Positions 1-12,120 of a stretch of 64,000 nucleotides of DNA are shown here, in pieces. Under the pieces are notes generated by a model, which worked only from the letters and a program-made list of their open reading frames with translations, was not told the DNA's origin and searched no databases. A program made the translations under genes and the position numbers. This DNA comes from Lumnitzera littorea (lineage: Eukaryota; Streptophyta; Magnoliopsida; Myrtales; Combretaceae): assembly GCA_024138015.1 (NCBI GenBank), contig JAMXBB010000010.1:46526286-46590285 (forward strand). The letters run 5' to 3'. The number at the start of each line of letters is the position of its first letter. Within the stretch, counting starts at the first letter, position 1.

Positions 1-209
1 AATGTTGAAACCCACTTTTTTTCATTATGTACCTAAATTGTTTAAAATGGACTCAAAAATAAAATATACTAAAAATATAAAATTTAGAATTATTTAAATT
101 ATAAAATAATAAAGACTAGCTCAAAATTGATAAATAAAATTATTTAGGGTTAAAATAACTAAATTTGTAACATTTTAGGTACATAATGAAAAAAGTGGGT
201 TTCAACATT
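1..209. mobile_element. MITE-like foldback element
   Basis: The first 37 bases and bases 173-209 are inverted copies of each other, differing by about one base in a T/A run. The termini read AATGTTGAAACCCAC and GTGGGTTTCAACATT. The interior is very AT-rich and has no reading frame. Small size, long terminal inverted repeats and no coding capacity fit a miniature inverted-repeat transposable element. The left target-site copy lies outside the window, so the superfamily cannot be assigned. Confidence 0.7.
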
Positions 210-2095
210 CAAAATGAACATCGCTACGTAAAAGTATGTTTGAAAATGATAAAAATCGACTATAAGTTTATAACAATTAGAGGTAAAATGAAGAAGTTAC
301 ATGTAATTAACGAAAAAACTCAAACTGGGAAATTATGTAGACTAAATAGAAAACTTAGGTAGATTTTTAGAAAAATACTCATACAGAATAATTATTTAGT
401 TTAAGTACTTATTATCCTTTCTATTTCATAACTATCAAGTGATCCCAATAAAGGTACTAATCTTCTTGCCGATTACTACGATTCTTAAGTTTTATTATAG
501 TTGAGTGAATACTCTTGATGATTCAATACTTATTTGTGCTTATAGTTAGTGATATTTAACTATCATTGATAATTCATTGGTGTGTAGGGTTAGAATATAC
601 ATGTGATTGCTATTGCTTGCTTATATTGTGAAGATACTTTAAATGATGATAATGAACTGTTTGCTGGCTCATAGAAATTTGATTGTTAGTGAAACTATTT
701 GATTACATAATAACTGGATCTAATTATATTAGATTTTGTTAAACTAAATTACATCATGTATAAATATGCATTACATATAATGATTTTGGTTATCACATCA
801 TATAGAGGAAGCGAGAGGCCATGCGGAGGTTGACTAAATTATGATTAAAGTGTTTTACCACATTGTATAAGTACAACGAGGCTTTTCCCTAGCTCATTGG
901 ATTACTAAGTGTTGAAGGCGCTAACCATCTAGTTAAGGGTCGAGTCTATAGGTCTCTGTTTAGGGGTGAGTGTGGACTGTAGAGGCATACTCATAATTAT
1001 ACTTGAAATTTAGTTTTAAACCAAAATTAAACAAATTGTTTTTCCTTAAATACAAAATGTGGAGTTTTGTAGTTATGTAAGTTTAGGTATGATATTTGGA
1101 TTTGATTAGTGCCATATATATTCCAACTCTGACTTCAGAGGGCGTTAAATCTAAGTTGCATACAGTACCTACTCAACTGTATATATTTGTGTAGCATTTT
1201 GCTTGACCATACATTCATATGTTTATAATTAATGATTGAATAAATTGTTTATCTATATGGTTGAGGGATAACTCACTAATCTCGTATAACTTACTCTACA
1301 ATAATTTTTCCTTACAAGTTGATTGATAACTGGGTATAGGTTAAGAGCCAAGCGTTGAGTACAAGTATTGAGATGCCTTAGAAGATAGGTTATATAGCTG
1401 GTTTAGAGCATCAAATGTAATTGCTATTCTTATTCTTAGATTATGAAACTTCAATCAGTTTAAATTTTAGAACTTTACTACCTAATCTTATCGTTTGGTA
1501 GGGGATATTGATTCTCTACGGTTTTGAGGAACTATAAATATTAGATATTTTTAATTATTTATATATCATCATATCTTAGTGAAATAAAAATTGGAAACTT
1601 TAGTGATTAATTAATTGGAGTTTTGTAATATCTAACTTATAAGGTGGTTTTTGTATTAAAGGTATACATGTGATATGGAAATTTTAGACAATCCAACTAG
1701 ACCCTCTTAGGGTCATAACAATTTTGGCCGATTGAATAGTTTGAAGGAGCGTAAATCGGTTTGTAAGAACATATAGGGCTATGATCCCCATTAACTGGAC
1801 TGGGTTAGGGCCAAGCTTGCTTCTACATTAGATAAACATTCCTTTTAACTAAGAATTTTGTTAATTGTGCCATCTATTTTTGTATATTTCATGTGCAAGA
1901 GCCAAGTATCAAATGAGATGAAATAGGTCATGTAAGATCTATAAACAACAACAACTACTATTTTTGAGAACCATGAATAAGAACCCTAGTGTACAAGCAT
2001 CCTTAGACAAATGAGCAAGAAAACAAAGCTATCAAAGAGGGAAAAAAAAAAAAAGCTAATAAACCATTTCTTTGATTAGAAGGATAACAAATATA
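210..2095. other. AT-rich intergenic DNA, no gene seen
   Basis: No coding similarity is visible on either strand. About 1240-1900 has the texture of a very old LTR, with scattered phrases such as a TAACTCAC-type run and AGGGTCATAACA. No partner LTR, primer-binding site or terminal repeat could be found, so this is only a suspicion. A 13-base A run lies at about 2043-2055, just before the next element. Confidence 0.4.
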
Positions 2096-2325
2096 GGTAA
2101 AGAAAAAGTCTTTCTCTCCCTCTCATGTCTTCTTCCCTAAACGTTCCAAACCCTAGCCCTAACCTTGCCTTTTTAAATCATAAGAAAATAAGATTCAAAC
2201 CGATCGGGGATTTTGAACTTAAATCTTCTATTAAGCTAACTAAGCATTTCCTCTAATTAAGAAGTCCTCTAAATCCTGCCATAGAAGGTTAATCAAAGTA
2301 AACAATATTTTATCGTAATACTATT

Positions 2326-3607
2326 ATGGATCATATGTGAAATGTTTATGCAAAGGCTTTTGCGTTAAATGATGTAGAGAAAATGGATGAAGGCCATGAA
2401 ATAGGGAACTCTAGTTCCTTAACCTTGTGCATTGCAAATCCTTCGGATGGTTCAAGTATTAAACAAATATTTCTTCTAATGAAAAAAAAAAAAGAGACAT
2501 CTTAGGTAAAATAGAAAAACTCTCTAATCATTAATCTATTTGGAGCTTTACTAGGTTATAAGTTTCTTTTGTAGAAATTGAAACACAGATGGAATTTTGC
2601 TTCTAACTTCATAATGATTAACATTAAAGCAAGTTTTTGTGTTGTACCCTTTTCAAATTTAGAAGACTTAAATATAATGATTTAGGATGGGCCTTAGTTC
2701 ATCAATGGCCATTTTCTTACCACTCAAAGATGGGAGCTAACTTTAGGGTCTCTCTTTCTACATTTAGTTTGGTCGTTGTTTTGGTGAGAATATGTGAACT
2801 ACCTTTAGAATACTATGATATAGAATTTCCTAAAAATTTAGAGGAGCTAATTAAGTTGATTCTTAAAATAGACACCTTTGTGGCTTAAGTTAAAAGGGGT
2901 AAGTTTGCTAGACTTTGTATATAAGCAGATATCCATTAACCACTCACCTATACAATAGGAATAGATGATAACTTTTATAAGCTTCAATATGAGGGAATCA
3001 AATTGCTTTACTACAAATGTGGTTGTGTTGGACATATTAAAAAAAGTTGCCCAAGGTCCTTTGTCGAAGAAGAAAGTAAAAGTAAAGGTCAGCATTTGTT
3101 GTTTGTACATAGAAAGGAGGATTCCCATTTGGACAAAACAATGTCATTTGAGGATAATCAATCTAGTAAAAGTGTATAGGATATGGAACATAAAAATCCC
3201 TATTTGTCTTCTTAAGAGAATTATGGCGATTGGGTCTTTGTCTCTAAAAAAAATAAAAATAAAAAAGGTTCAAAGGATAAATAGTCACTAAATCTAAAGC
3301 TCATGATAAGCAATCCTCTTTAGATTTAAATGAACTTAGTAATTTTAATAGTAATAATTTAAAAAGTAGTTCTTTCATTGCTTGAGGAAAATGGAACTAT
3401 AAGGAAAAAATGGATGAAAAAAGGACTAGTAGAAGGCACTTATACAAAAACCATCAAATCATTAAATGTTCATCAGTTGATGGGGAATGAAATGGTGGTA
3501 GAGAATAATGAATGTGATGTTGTTCTCTTTCAGCATAAAAATGACACTAGAAATGACAATGATAGAGAGGAAAAGGAGTTTACCTTTAAAGCCCAAGCAA
3601 GCCAATA
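2326..3607 (+). pseudogene. LINE ORF1 (DUF4283 / CCHC knuckle) pseudogene
   Basis: Plant L1 ORF1 encodes the RNA-binding, Gag-like protein. At about 2540-2880 the translation shows the DUF4283 pattern, including a VRICELPLEYYD-like segment followed by a LKID-type strand. At about 2990-3050 comes YEGI followed by a zinc-knuckle core YKCGCVGHIKKSC, in which the first Cys of the CCHC motif has become Tyr. The tail at about 3378-3607 is charged and low in hydrophobic residues, as ORF1 tails usually are. Several frame changes and stops make it non-functional. The start at 2326 is the first plausible ATG before the domain and is uncertain. Confidence 0.7.
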
Positions 3608-3685
3608 GGCAAAATACTAGTTTGGAGGAAAAATAACAAGAAGAAGAAATACCAACCCAACTAAGAAAAAATTCTTAAGATAATA

Positions 3686-6600
3686 ACCATGGAATATTAG
3701 GTGATTCTAATATTAGGTGATTCTAATGTTTAATGTCAAAATGCTTAGACCATACTTAGGTTACCTAGGAAGAGTCTAACTGTTTGATCATTCTAGACTG
3801 AGACAATCATGTCCACAAATGCCTTGTAGAATTAATTGAAGTCCACAAAGTGTTAGATTAGATAGTTATCTCTTACATAGTACCTAGAATAACAATGATA
3901 GTCATACTCCTAAAGGCGGAAGTCTATCTAACTAGAATGGGTCACAATAGCCTTAGATAGGGATTACTCCATTCAAATCCACAACAACTCAGGGAGATAA
4001 TCCAAAACATACTCATCTAATGAGGAAATATGAAAAAACAATAAAATTGGAATAAGTTTTAAGGATGCCAATATGGACCTCCTAAATTGGACTCTTCCAA
4101 TGGCACTTTTGCTAAAAAAAGAAAAGAAAAGAAAAGATATCATTCCTCTAACATTCATAAGCAAAGAGGAAACAATGGTAATTAATGGATTTAGAAGAAA
4201 ATTTAAGCAAGTTTTCTTTTAGGGTGAAAGGTATTGGGAGAGTGGGTAATGATATTATTTGGTATAGAATGATGATACAATGAATGGATGAAGATAGGCT
4301 CCCTACCTTTGTTAGATCAACCAAAATCCTTGCATAGAATGTTCAGGTATGAATTCCTTCTAGAAATAAGATGCTATAATGGAAGTCATTGATAAGTATG
4401 TGCTTATTTGGTTGTGCCCATGGAGATAAGGCTTGACTCACTTAATGCTTACACATTCTAACATTTATTATAGCATGATGGGTATGCTATAGAGAAAGCA
4501 TATGGTCAGCGTGGAGGCATCTTCCTTCTATGGAACGCAGATGTGGTAAATGTAGACATCTACCACTAAGCTCCTCAAGATCTCATCTCTTATGTAAGGT
4601 TAGAAATTCTACTATTACTTTAGCAATTTTCGTTATTAATGCCTTTCCAAATCCTTCCATAAAACCCTTCTATGGAGTAACATTCGACAAGTAGCTTCTT
4701 CTTTCTTTGCTTTTCCTTAGTGTGTCTTAGGAAATTTCAATAACATAGCTTTTCCCCATAAACAGTTGAGGGAAAAGATTTTTAATAGAAATAGAGCGTT
4801 TAACTATATGAACTGTATGAATTATTGTAGCTTAATGGATATGATATTGTTGGTCCTAATTTTACTTAGTCAAATGAATAGCAAATCCAAATCTCACCTA
4901 AAGAAAGCTTGATAGAGCTTGGTGTAATATTGAGTGAAGAAACTTTTTCCATGAGCTAAAGCATTTTCACATGAGGAAATGGCCTTCCAACCATTTTTCC
5001 TTACTTATAAAGATCTACTCCATAGAGAGTGGATCTTGTTCCAAATCTTATATTTAGGTTTCAACTAATGTGGTTCTCCCATGAAGTTTGCTTGCCTATG
5101 ATTAAGCAAATTTGGTAAGAAAGCAATAATGACTACCTTAGAGCTATTAGGAAACTTCTCGACAATTTTAGAGCTTAGAATAGGAATACCTTTGGTATAA
5201 TGCTTTTTTCATTTTTTTTTTAAAAGCCATAGAAAAAAGGTTATAGAAGGTAGATGCTACTACCCCAACTCCATTACTTTCTTTTTTTAAAGACCAAGTA
5301 GGAGTTGAATTAGGTTTTAATTAAGGAAGATGGTTTATGAAGAATGAAGGTAAGAGCAAAATGGATATTAAAGGAGAAAGAAACACAAAGTTTTACTAAG
5401 ATTTGGTTCTATCAAGAAGGGTTAAGAATATAATTTATGGGCTTAAAGATGCTACAAGATACTAAGTTTATAAGCAAGGAGGATTAAGCCATATTATTAA
5501 TAGTCATTTTTCTTGTTTCAGCTCCAATAAGGTTAGTTGTAATTTGGTTTGCCTTTTTCACTCTTCCCTCTTAGGAGGGTTATCTTCCAAACAAAAATCT
5601 GTTCTTAGTTCACCTATCTCTTATAAGGAAATTCTTCAAGCCTTAAATTCTATAGGATCTTGGAAAGCACCAAGTAGAGATGGTCTTCATCCCTTCTTTA
5701 AAAAGTGTTGAAACCTTATTAATCCTTCAATTTTTGATCTTATTACCCATATTTTCTCCTCTCATAGCATGCTACCCTACTTAAATTAAGCTTAGATCTA
5801 CCTAATTCCAAAGTATGGACAAGCCTATCAAATTTTTTATTTTAGGTTAACTAGCCTTTCCTCTACTCTATATATAATTATTATAAAATATTAAGCCAAA
5901 AGGCTAAAATCCTTCATGGACAATCTCATACATCCAACTCATGCTAGTTTCATCCCTAGAAGAAAATTTTCTAACAATATTATTCTCATGAATGAAATAC
6001 TACATAGTTGTCATAGGAGAAAAAGGGAGTAAGGACTGTATGATAATTAAACTAGATTTAACTAAAGCTTTTGACTCTTTAGATTAGGATTTTATAAATT
6101 AAGTTTTAAGTAGTGTTGACTTTCCAGAATAGTAGGTTTAGCTAAACATAAGTTGTATTATTACTTCCTCATCAAAGATTATAGTTGATGAAAGGTCATT
6201 ACCTACTTTCTACCCAACAAAAGGAATAAGGTAAGGAGATCTACTTTGCCCTTATATCTTCATTCTCTAAATGGATTTCCTAAGTAGAAAAATTGAAAAG
6301 GAAGTTTAAGAAGGTTAGAAGATGCCTTTAAATCAAGGGTTCTAATATAAATATATCCCATGTGGCTTTTGTTGATGATATTGTGCTTTGTGCTAGGGAT
6401 GATATAGAAAATCACATATAATTATTAAAGTGCTTGACTTGTTTACTAAGTTGTTTGGACTCAATGTTAATAAGTTTAAATCTAGAATTTTCTTCTTAAG
6501 GAACACCTTAATAGCCATTAAATAAGAAATCTCTCATTTACTTGGAAGGAAGGTACTTACTTTTGTTGGAAAATACCTTAACTACCCTTTGGAGAAGGGC

Positions 6601-8340
6601 TTAAAACCTAAGGTTTCCCGTCTAAATTTTATAGTTGAAAAAGCTTAAAGAAAATGAAGTTACAAAAAGCTAAGTGTCTTAATATGGCTAATAGAGTAGT
6701 GCTTGCTAATTGGTCTTAGAATCATTGCCATCATACTACATGTAAATGCAAAAACTCCTAAGTAGCATAATAAGTAAGCTTACACAAATAACAAATGACT
6801 TCTTGTGGGTCGGAGACTCTCCTAGCAAAAAGTTACATTAGATAGGTTGGAAAAGAATATCTTACCTAAAGGAAGAGGAAGGCTTAGGTTTGTTAAGCCC
6901 TAATCCGAGGAATAGGGCTTGTGTTGTCAAGTGAATTTGAACTCAAAACGAAAAAAGGTCTATTGGGTTAGATTAGAGGCCTAGAATAAAAAGATGTTGA
7001 GAAATGACTCAATGTAAATTTATCACTTCCTTTCTTTCATTGCAAAGGAAAGAAGGAAAGTAACTCACTAATTTAATCGTCCCCACATGTTTTGATTAGG
7101 AATGGAAGAAACACAAGTTTTTTGCTTGATGTTTAAAATAGGGATGGTAAGATTAGACCATTGGTGCATGGTTTACTCACCTCATAGAGTGAAAAACTTA
7201 GTGTATATGAATGCTGGTCATCTATTTCTTTGTCAAATGACTCAAAACTTTGTTTTTACCTCTAAAAAATCCTTTATAATAAAATTGGCCCTTTCAATCT
7301 TGGTTATGGAGCATCTAACAAGAGGGCTCTTGATAACTCCTTTAGATTTTCTCCTTTAGCTTAGGATATCGACCTTGCTTTAGGCATTTGCTCTTCATCT
7401 AGCTTTAACTAGAGCTGGATATGGAAATCTACCTTTCCTCCTAAAGTTGAAAATTTTCTTTGGAGAGTCTTTCATCTCTCTCTCCCTATTGCTTCGAACT
7501 TACTTTGCAAAGAGATTTTGCAAATAGCTAGTTGTCTAAGATTGGGTCATCAAAATGAGATTCTTATAGATGCCCTTTAGTAATGTCCTTGTATTGTTGA
7601 TATTGTATTAACATGGTAATCTCAATTATGTCTAAATCCTTCTTTAGATCATGACTTTCTAAATTGGGTCAAGCTAAATTGTTACTAAAAGAAAAAGGAT
7701 TTGAACAAGGCCATCCTCCCCCCTACCCCATTTTATGCTATGGAAATCTAGCCTTTATTTAACTCACTAGTCCAGCAAGGCAACTTAGTTCACTCAATTA
7801 GGTCCATTGCTCATGAGTATTAAGCTTGTTCAAAAAAGATAAAACAATTATACAAAGTAGAGAAATTGAACCTTTATTGGATCTTTCCTTCCCTTAGCTA
7901 GATTAAGCTAAGTATAAATGACTCTTTCTTTACTTCTTCAAATCAAGCTACCATTAATGGTGTTCTAAGGGAATCAAATGGTTGATGGATCTTTAGTTAT
8001 GTAAAGAAAGTAGGAACCATTAAGCTATGGGCTCTTTATTGGGACTTGTATTACTGCATTTCTTATGATTATATGGGTATGGAAAAATAATTGGATTTTT
8101 ATTTGCTAAAGGAAACATCTCACTATAAGTTATCATATCATAATGTTATTCATACTTATAGTGAAAAGCTCTCGCTTTTGAACCAATGGAGAATTGAATG
8201 ATACTTAGATAGTTGAATTTATTAGCTTATGCGTTAGGATCTAAGTAAACCATGAGGATTAAGTAGAATTTTTTGCTCCCTTTCTCTTTTGCTTATATTT
8301 GCTTAATTAAGAATGAGCACAAGATTGAACTAGGGGCTTA
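3686..8340 (+). pseudogene. LINE ORF2 (endonuclease, RT, zf-RVT) pseudogene
   Basis: ORF2 normally carries the endonuclease and the reverse transcriptase that drive target-primed integration. Visible landmarks are WNIR at about 3690 and GGIFLLWNADV at about 4515 (endonuclease core), KLDLTKAFDSL at about 6045-6080 (RT block, followed by TAG where Trp is expected), AFVDDIVLCA at 6364-6393 (catalytic DD present), and at 7415-7530 the zf-RVT signature PPK-x-FLWRVFH. A TGG to TAG change after the first RT block is typical of the decay seen across the window. No intact frame longer than about 85 codons remains. Confidence 0.8.
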
Positions 8341-8362
8341 TATGAACATATTTCAATTTTCC

Positions 8363-8377
8363 AAAAAAAAAAAAAAA
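8363..8377 (+). other. LINE 3' A tail
   Basis: A 15-base A run directly follows the end of the LINE 3' region and is followed by A-rich, G-containing DNA. It marks the 3' terminus and confirms plus-strand orientation. Confidence 0.75.
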
Positions 8378-8499
8378 GAAGAGGAAAAAATAAAACAAAA
8401 AACTAAATAAAAGATGTTCATTTAATGACACAGGATTTACATAAGGATAATATCAACAATAGAGAAATTTGAGAATCGATTATTGTAGTGGTGGTCTAG

Positions 8500-8900
8500 C
8501 AAGGCTTCCAAAAAATAAGGTTAAATACGAAAGTTACATACTAAAATGAATATCTAGGATTAAGTTTGAATAAGTGATGAAATCTTTTGGTGATTCAAAT
8601 GAAAATTAGAACTTTTTAGTGATTCAAATGGAGGATAAAATTATGTTAAGTGGTGCAAATATAGTATTATGTTAAGATTTTAGTGTGACACTATTAGATT
8701 TGATGACATAGAATGTTAAATATACAAATATTTAGCTCTTATGTGTAGTTTTCATTATTCTATTTGAATGTAACATCATCATTTATTTGTACCACTTTAC
8801 ATAATGTTCATCCTCTATCTAAAGCATCAAAAAGTTTTATCCTTTATTTATACTTTACTCAAAACATTCATCCTTTGATGCGTATCTTGCTTAAACAAAA
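8500..8900. mobile_element. degenerate foldback (MITE-like) element
   Basis: The left half (about 8535-8685) is similar to the reverse complement of the right half (about 8745-8895). For example, the left phrase around GAGGATAAAATTATGTTAAG corresponds in inverted order to the right phrase around CTTTACATAATGTTCATCCTC. The two halves meet around an AT-rich centre near 8710-8740. There is no coding capacity. The arms have diverged a lot, so termini and target duplication are not resolved. Confidence 0.5.
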
Positions 8901-8979
8901 GAAATGTTTAATGGCGACGCAATACTAACATCATAGTTGGCAAATGCCTTGTCAATTGACTTAGGCCCCTATTGAATGA

Positions 8980-10630
8980 TATTATCACTTTTAAACAGGC
9001 CAACTTCATCCTTGGTAGATTGACGTGAGATAATATTATTATTTTGCTACAAGTACTACACTCTATGGGGAAAAGGAATGGGAACAAAAATTGGATGTGA
9101 TCAAGTCAGACATTAGGAAAGCTTATGATAGAATAGAATGGGATTTCATCAGATTGGTTCTAAATAGCTTGAGCTTTCCAGATATGTGATAAACTTGATA
9201 GGTTGTTACCTTGCTACAATCAATTACCAAATAATTTTAAATGGAGCCATATAGAAGGAGTTTTTTGTTTCTAAAGGACAATGCTAAGGTGACCCTTTGT
9301 GACCGTATCTCTTTATCTTAACCATGGAGATCCTAAGTAGAATCATCAATGTCATGGTCCTTGAAGGATGTTGGAAAATCTTAAAAATTAGAAGTACTAA
9401 TATAAACTAATCTTGTCTCTTTTTTTGTTGATGACCTCATTTTGATGGGGTAAGCAATTAAGTAGATTGTAGCATAAATAGTTGAAGTGATGAATAGCTT
9501 TAGTAATTTATTGGGACAAAAAGTAAACTATGACAAGTAAAGCATTTTGTCCTTAAGAAACATTAGCATAGCTTTGGAGAAAAAATACTTCGAACAGTTT
9601 GGCATTAAACAAGATGCCAATTTAGAAAAGTACCTTGGCTTATCAGTAAAGGATAAAGGATGTATCTCAGGTAGTGATCTTGATTTCATATTAGAGAAAG
9701 TTAGGAAGAAGCTCATAGGATGGAAATCAAGACTTTTAAGTATGGCTAGCAGGAAGCTCCTAGTCACACTTATTTGAGAGTGTAATGAATCATTATTCTC
9801 AAGCCATTCTTATATCATTAAACATTGCAAAGAAAGAAGAACACATGCATTGTGACTTCACAAGGGGATCTACCCCAAACTAAAGAAAACTTCATTGGAT
9901 TAGTTGGGAGAAGCTTAACAAAACAAAAAGGAGAGCAAGGTATGTTGGATATTGTAAAGTGAAACAAAGTGAACTTTGTGAAGTTAGCTTAGAATGTTAA
10001 AAAGAAGGATTCCCTTTGGATAAAGTTGCTTTGGCAAAAATACAGGATGGAGTTAAGGAGAAGGAAAAAATTTGGTTCACCTTTCTATAGGGAACTAACA
10101 AAAGCCATGAATTGGATGGAGGGACATATTGATACTCGTTTAAAAAATGGGGAAGCTATGAAGTTTTAGACTGACAATTGGACGAAAGAAGGGAGAGTTA
10201 GTAATTGTATTTATGGCCTATTGAATAAGTTTGATGAATTCTTCATGGTTTGCTAAACATAGGATTAATTAAAATGGATGGAAGGAGGAGATTATTAGAT
10301 GTGTAATAAATGAAGTCATAAATGAAATATTAGGAGTAAATTTCTTAGATGAAGTCCAAGATTGTCAGTATTAATCATTCAAAATAAATGTTGAAGTAAC
10401 AGTGAAGTCAGTTTATGAAAGATTAGACACTAAGGAACATGATGTGGTTAATGAGGAGCAATGGGACCGGATATGATAGGCCTTGGTACCCCCGTGAATC
10501 CAAATGTTGCTTTGGCATATCTTATACAATGGCTTAGCAACGAGAGATAATCTTACCAAGAGAAGTGTTTTTACTGGACTTAAATGTTTGTTATATCGAT
10601 TGAAGGAAGAAACTTTATTACACTTGTTTG
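8980..10630 (+). pseudogene. LINE ORF2 fragment (RT to zf-RVT), interrupted
   Basis: A 5'-truncated plus-strand LINE begins inside the reverse transcriptase. The translation shows an ITFKQANFILGRLT-like block at about 8990, SDIRKAYDRIEWDF at 9105-9150, FVDDLILMG at 9424-9450 and an LGQKVNYDK block at about 9510. The thumb region follows, with an open stretch at 9547-9777 containing KYLGLSV and LIGWKSRLLSMASR. Then come WTKEGRV-like text at about 10180 and the zf-RVT signature LLWHILYNGLATRDNL at 10504-10560, ending at HLFE near 10626. There the sequence switches abruptly to a gypsy LTR. The missing RNase H end lies at 16112-16560. Confidence 0.8.
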
Positions 10631-11030
10631 AGAAAGGGAAGAAAAGAGGAAGACACCAAATTTTCTCAAGGGATGAACTCCCTTCCTACTATTACTGTAT
10701 TCTCTTTTACACTATCTGTCCAAATCATATGCTAAACATCTTTCAATTATTTCCCACTCTTTTATTATGACATCTACTATTTTTCTGTTGGTTACTCCAT
10801 CTACTCTATAAAAAATCATAAGGATAAACATGAGAGATAGAGAGAAGATCTCGGTAAGGATCTCATATGGAGACCAAACCCTAGATCGTGAGAGGATAAG
10901 GAAAACATACCAAACTGAGAACCTTCGAGAGAGAGAAAGATAGAAAAGACATAAGTAAAAGATAAGGAGATATTTAGAACATGGAACCTTAGTGAAGTAC
11001 AAGGGGCTAGGCCATAGTATGGGCCTAACA
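10631..11030 (+). repeat. 5' LTR of the chromodomain gypsy element, partly inverted
   Basis: Bases 10817-11030 are a direct repeat of 15891-16111, both ending in GGGCCTAACA. Bases 10631-10795 match 15647-15811 only as the reverse complement, with equal lengths of 165 bp. About 80 bp present in the 3' LTR (15812-15890) has no counterpart here. The 5' LTR has therefore been inverted and shortened over its upstream half. The left junction abuts LINE coding sequence. Confidence 0.75.
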
Positions 11031-11051
11031 TTTTGGTGCTCTCATCCATGG
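11031..11051 (+). promoter_or_regulatory. candidate primer-binding site
   Basis: The sequence TTTTGGTGCTCTCATCC follows the LTR end directly, at the position of a minus-strand primer site, and overlaps the gag ATG at 11048. TTGGTGCT-type sites occur in some plant gypsy elements. I could not assign the tRNA. Confidence 0.5.
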
Positions 11052-12120
11052 TTGGTGGTGGCAAGAATAACAACCACTCTTTTGACATGGACAAACTTCA
11101 AGCAATGGTGTCTTCTTTAGCTAAGACAATGAAGGCAATGTAATCTCAGATGCATAAGTATTCTAAGAATGCCACTCACATTCAAGTGTCTATGCAGGAA
11201 CTCCATTTAAAATGGGACAATGTTCATATGAATCAAAACCTTATTGCATATGGTAATGATCCTACGCATACTTAAGGATCATCACTTTTTGGTGCAATTG
11301 GCCATGGTGCCTAAGATTTCCTTTTAAAGGGTATTAAACTGGAAATTCCCAAATTTTCGGGCAAGGATGCTTTGGGATGGATTTTCAAAGTAGAAAAGTT
11401 TTTTACTTTTCATGCTACACTAAAGGATCGACATTTAATCATTGTTTTCTTTGCTATAGAAGATGCCATAGTTACCTGGTATCAATGGATGCAACAAAAC
11501 AATCAAATTACTACCTAGAGTGCCTTCTTGAAAGCTTCGGAAGAACATTTTAGTCCATCCATTTACGAAGATGTCCAAGGCAAGCTCTCTAAGTTTGTTT
11601 AAGTACGTACAATTCTAGAGTATTAGGTTGCTTTTGAAGCTCATTCCAACAAAGTTGTTAGCCTTTCTGAAGGATTCTTAGTGAGTTTCTTTGTATCAAG
11701 CTTAAAATCACATATTAGAAGAGATGTTCAGATTGCTAAACTAACTACCATAATGCATGCAATTTGGCTTGCTAAGATGTATGAAACTAAGTATATTAAC
11801 ACTTCCTTTTTTTCTAAACCCTTTTACCCTTCATCTTCATTTGATTAGAAAACCACTCCCTTACAGTTTTCCAAACCCTCTTCATCCTCAACTCCTACCT
11901 TTACTTCTCCCTCTACTACTTCAAACCCCCCTTTACCTATCAAACGTCTTACTGCTTTTGAGATGTTGGCTCGTTGGGAGCAAGGTTTATGCTATAACTG
12001 TGATGAAAATTATCATCACAGCTATAAGTGTAAACCTAAATTTTTACTCCTCCTTCATGATGAAGATCATTTTTCTAAGCCTTCTGATATTATTAATTCA
12101 GATAACCATCCATCACCCAT
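11048..12120 (+). pseudogene. gag of the chromodomain gypsy element
   Basis: The nucleocapsid-capsid region starts at the ATG right after the LTR. A coiled N-terminal stretch is followed by a capsid-like core around LEIPKFSGKDALGW (about 11338-11380) and a TWYQWM segment (about 11480), the usual Retrotrans_gag pattern. Near 11940-12045 a Pro/Ser/Thr-rich linker leads to an intact zinc knuckle, CYNCDENYHHSYKC (CX2CX4HX4C). TAA and TAG codons interrupt the frame, mostly at expected Gln or Trp positions. Confidence 0.8.

Larger units (their letters stand above)
2096..8377 (+). mobile_element. L1-type LINE retrotransposon, near full length, decayed
   Basis: A plus-strand LINE of about 6.3 kb. 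In order it has a pyrimidine-rich leader ending in CCCTAGCC-type sequence, ORF1 with a DUF4283-like domain and a zinc knuckle, ORF2 with endonuclease and reverse transcriptase, a C-terminal zf-RVT domain, and a 15-base A tail at 8363-8377. The length and the presence of ORF1 suggest it was close to full length when inserted. Both ORFs now hold many stops and some frameshifts. I could not identify the target-site duplication, so the 5' limit is approximate. Confidence 0.8.

Noticed and set aside
590..1900. Solo LTR
   Set aside because: Some phrases resemble LTR ends, but no terminal inverted repeat, target duplication or second copy could be shown, so it was left as uncharacterised DNA.
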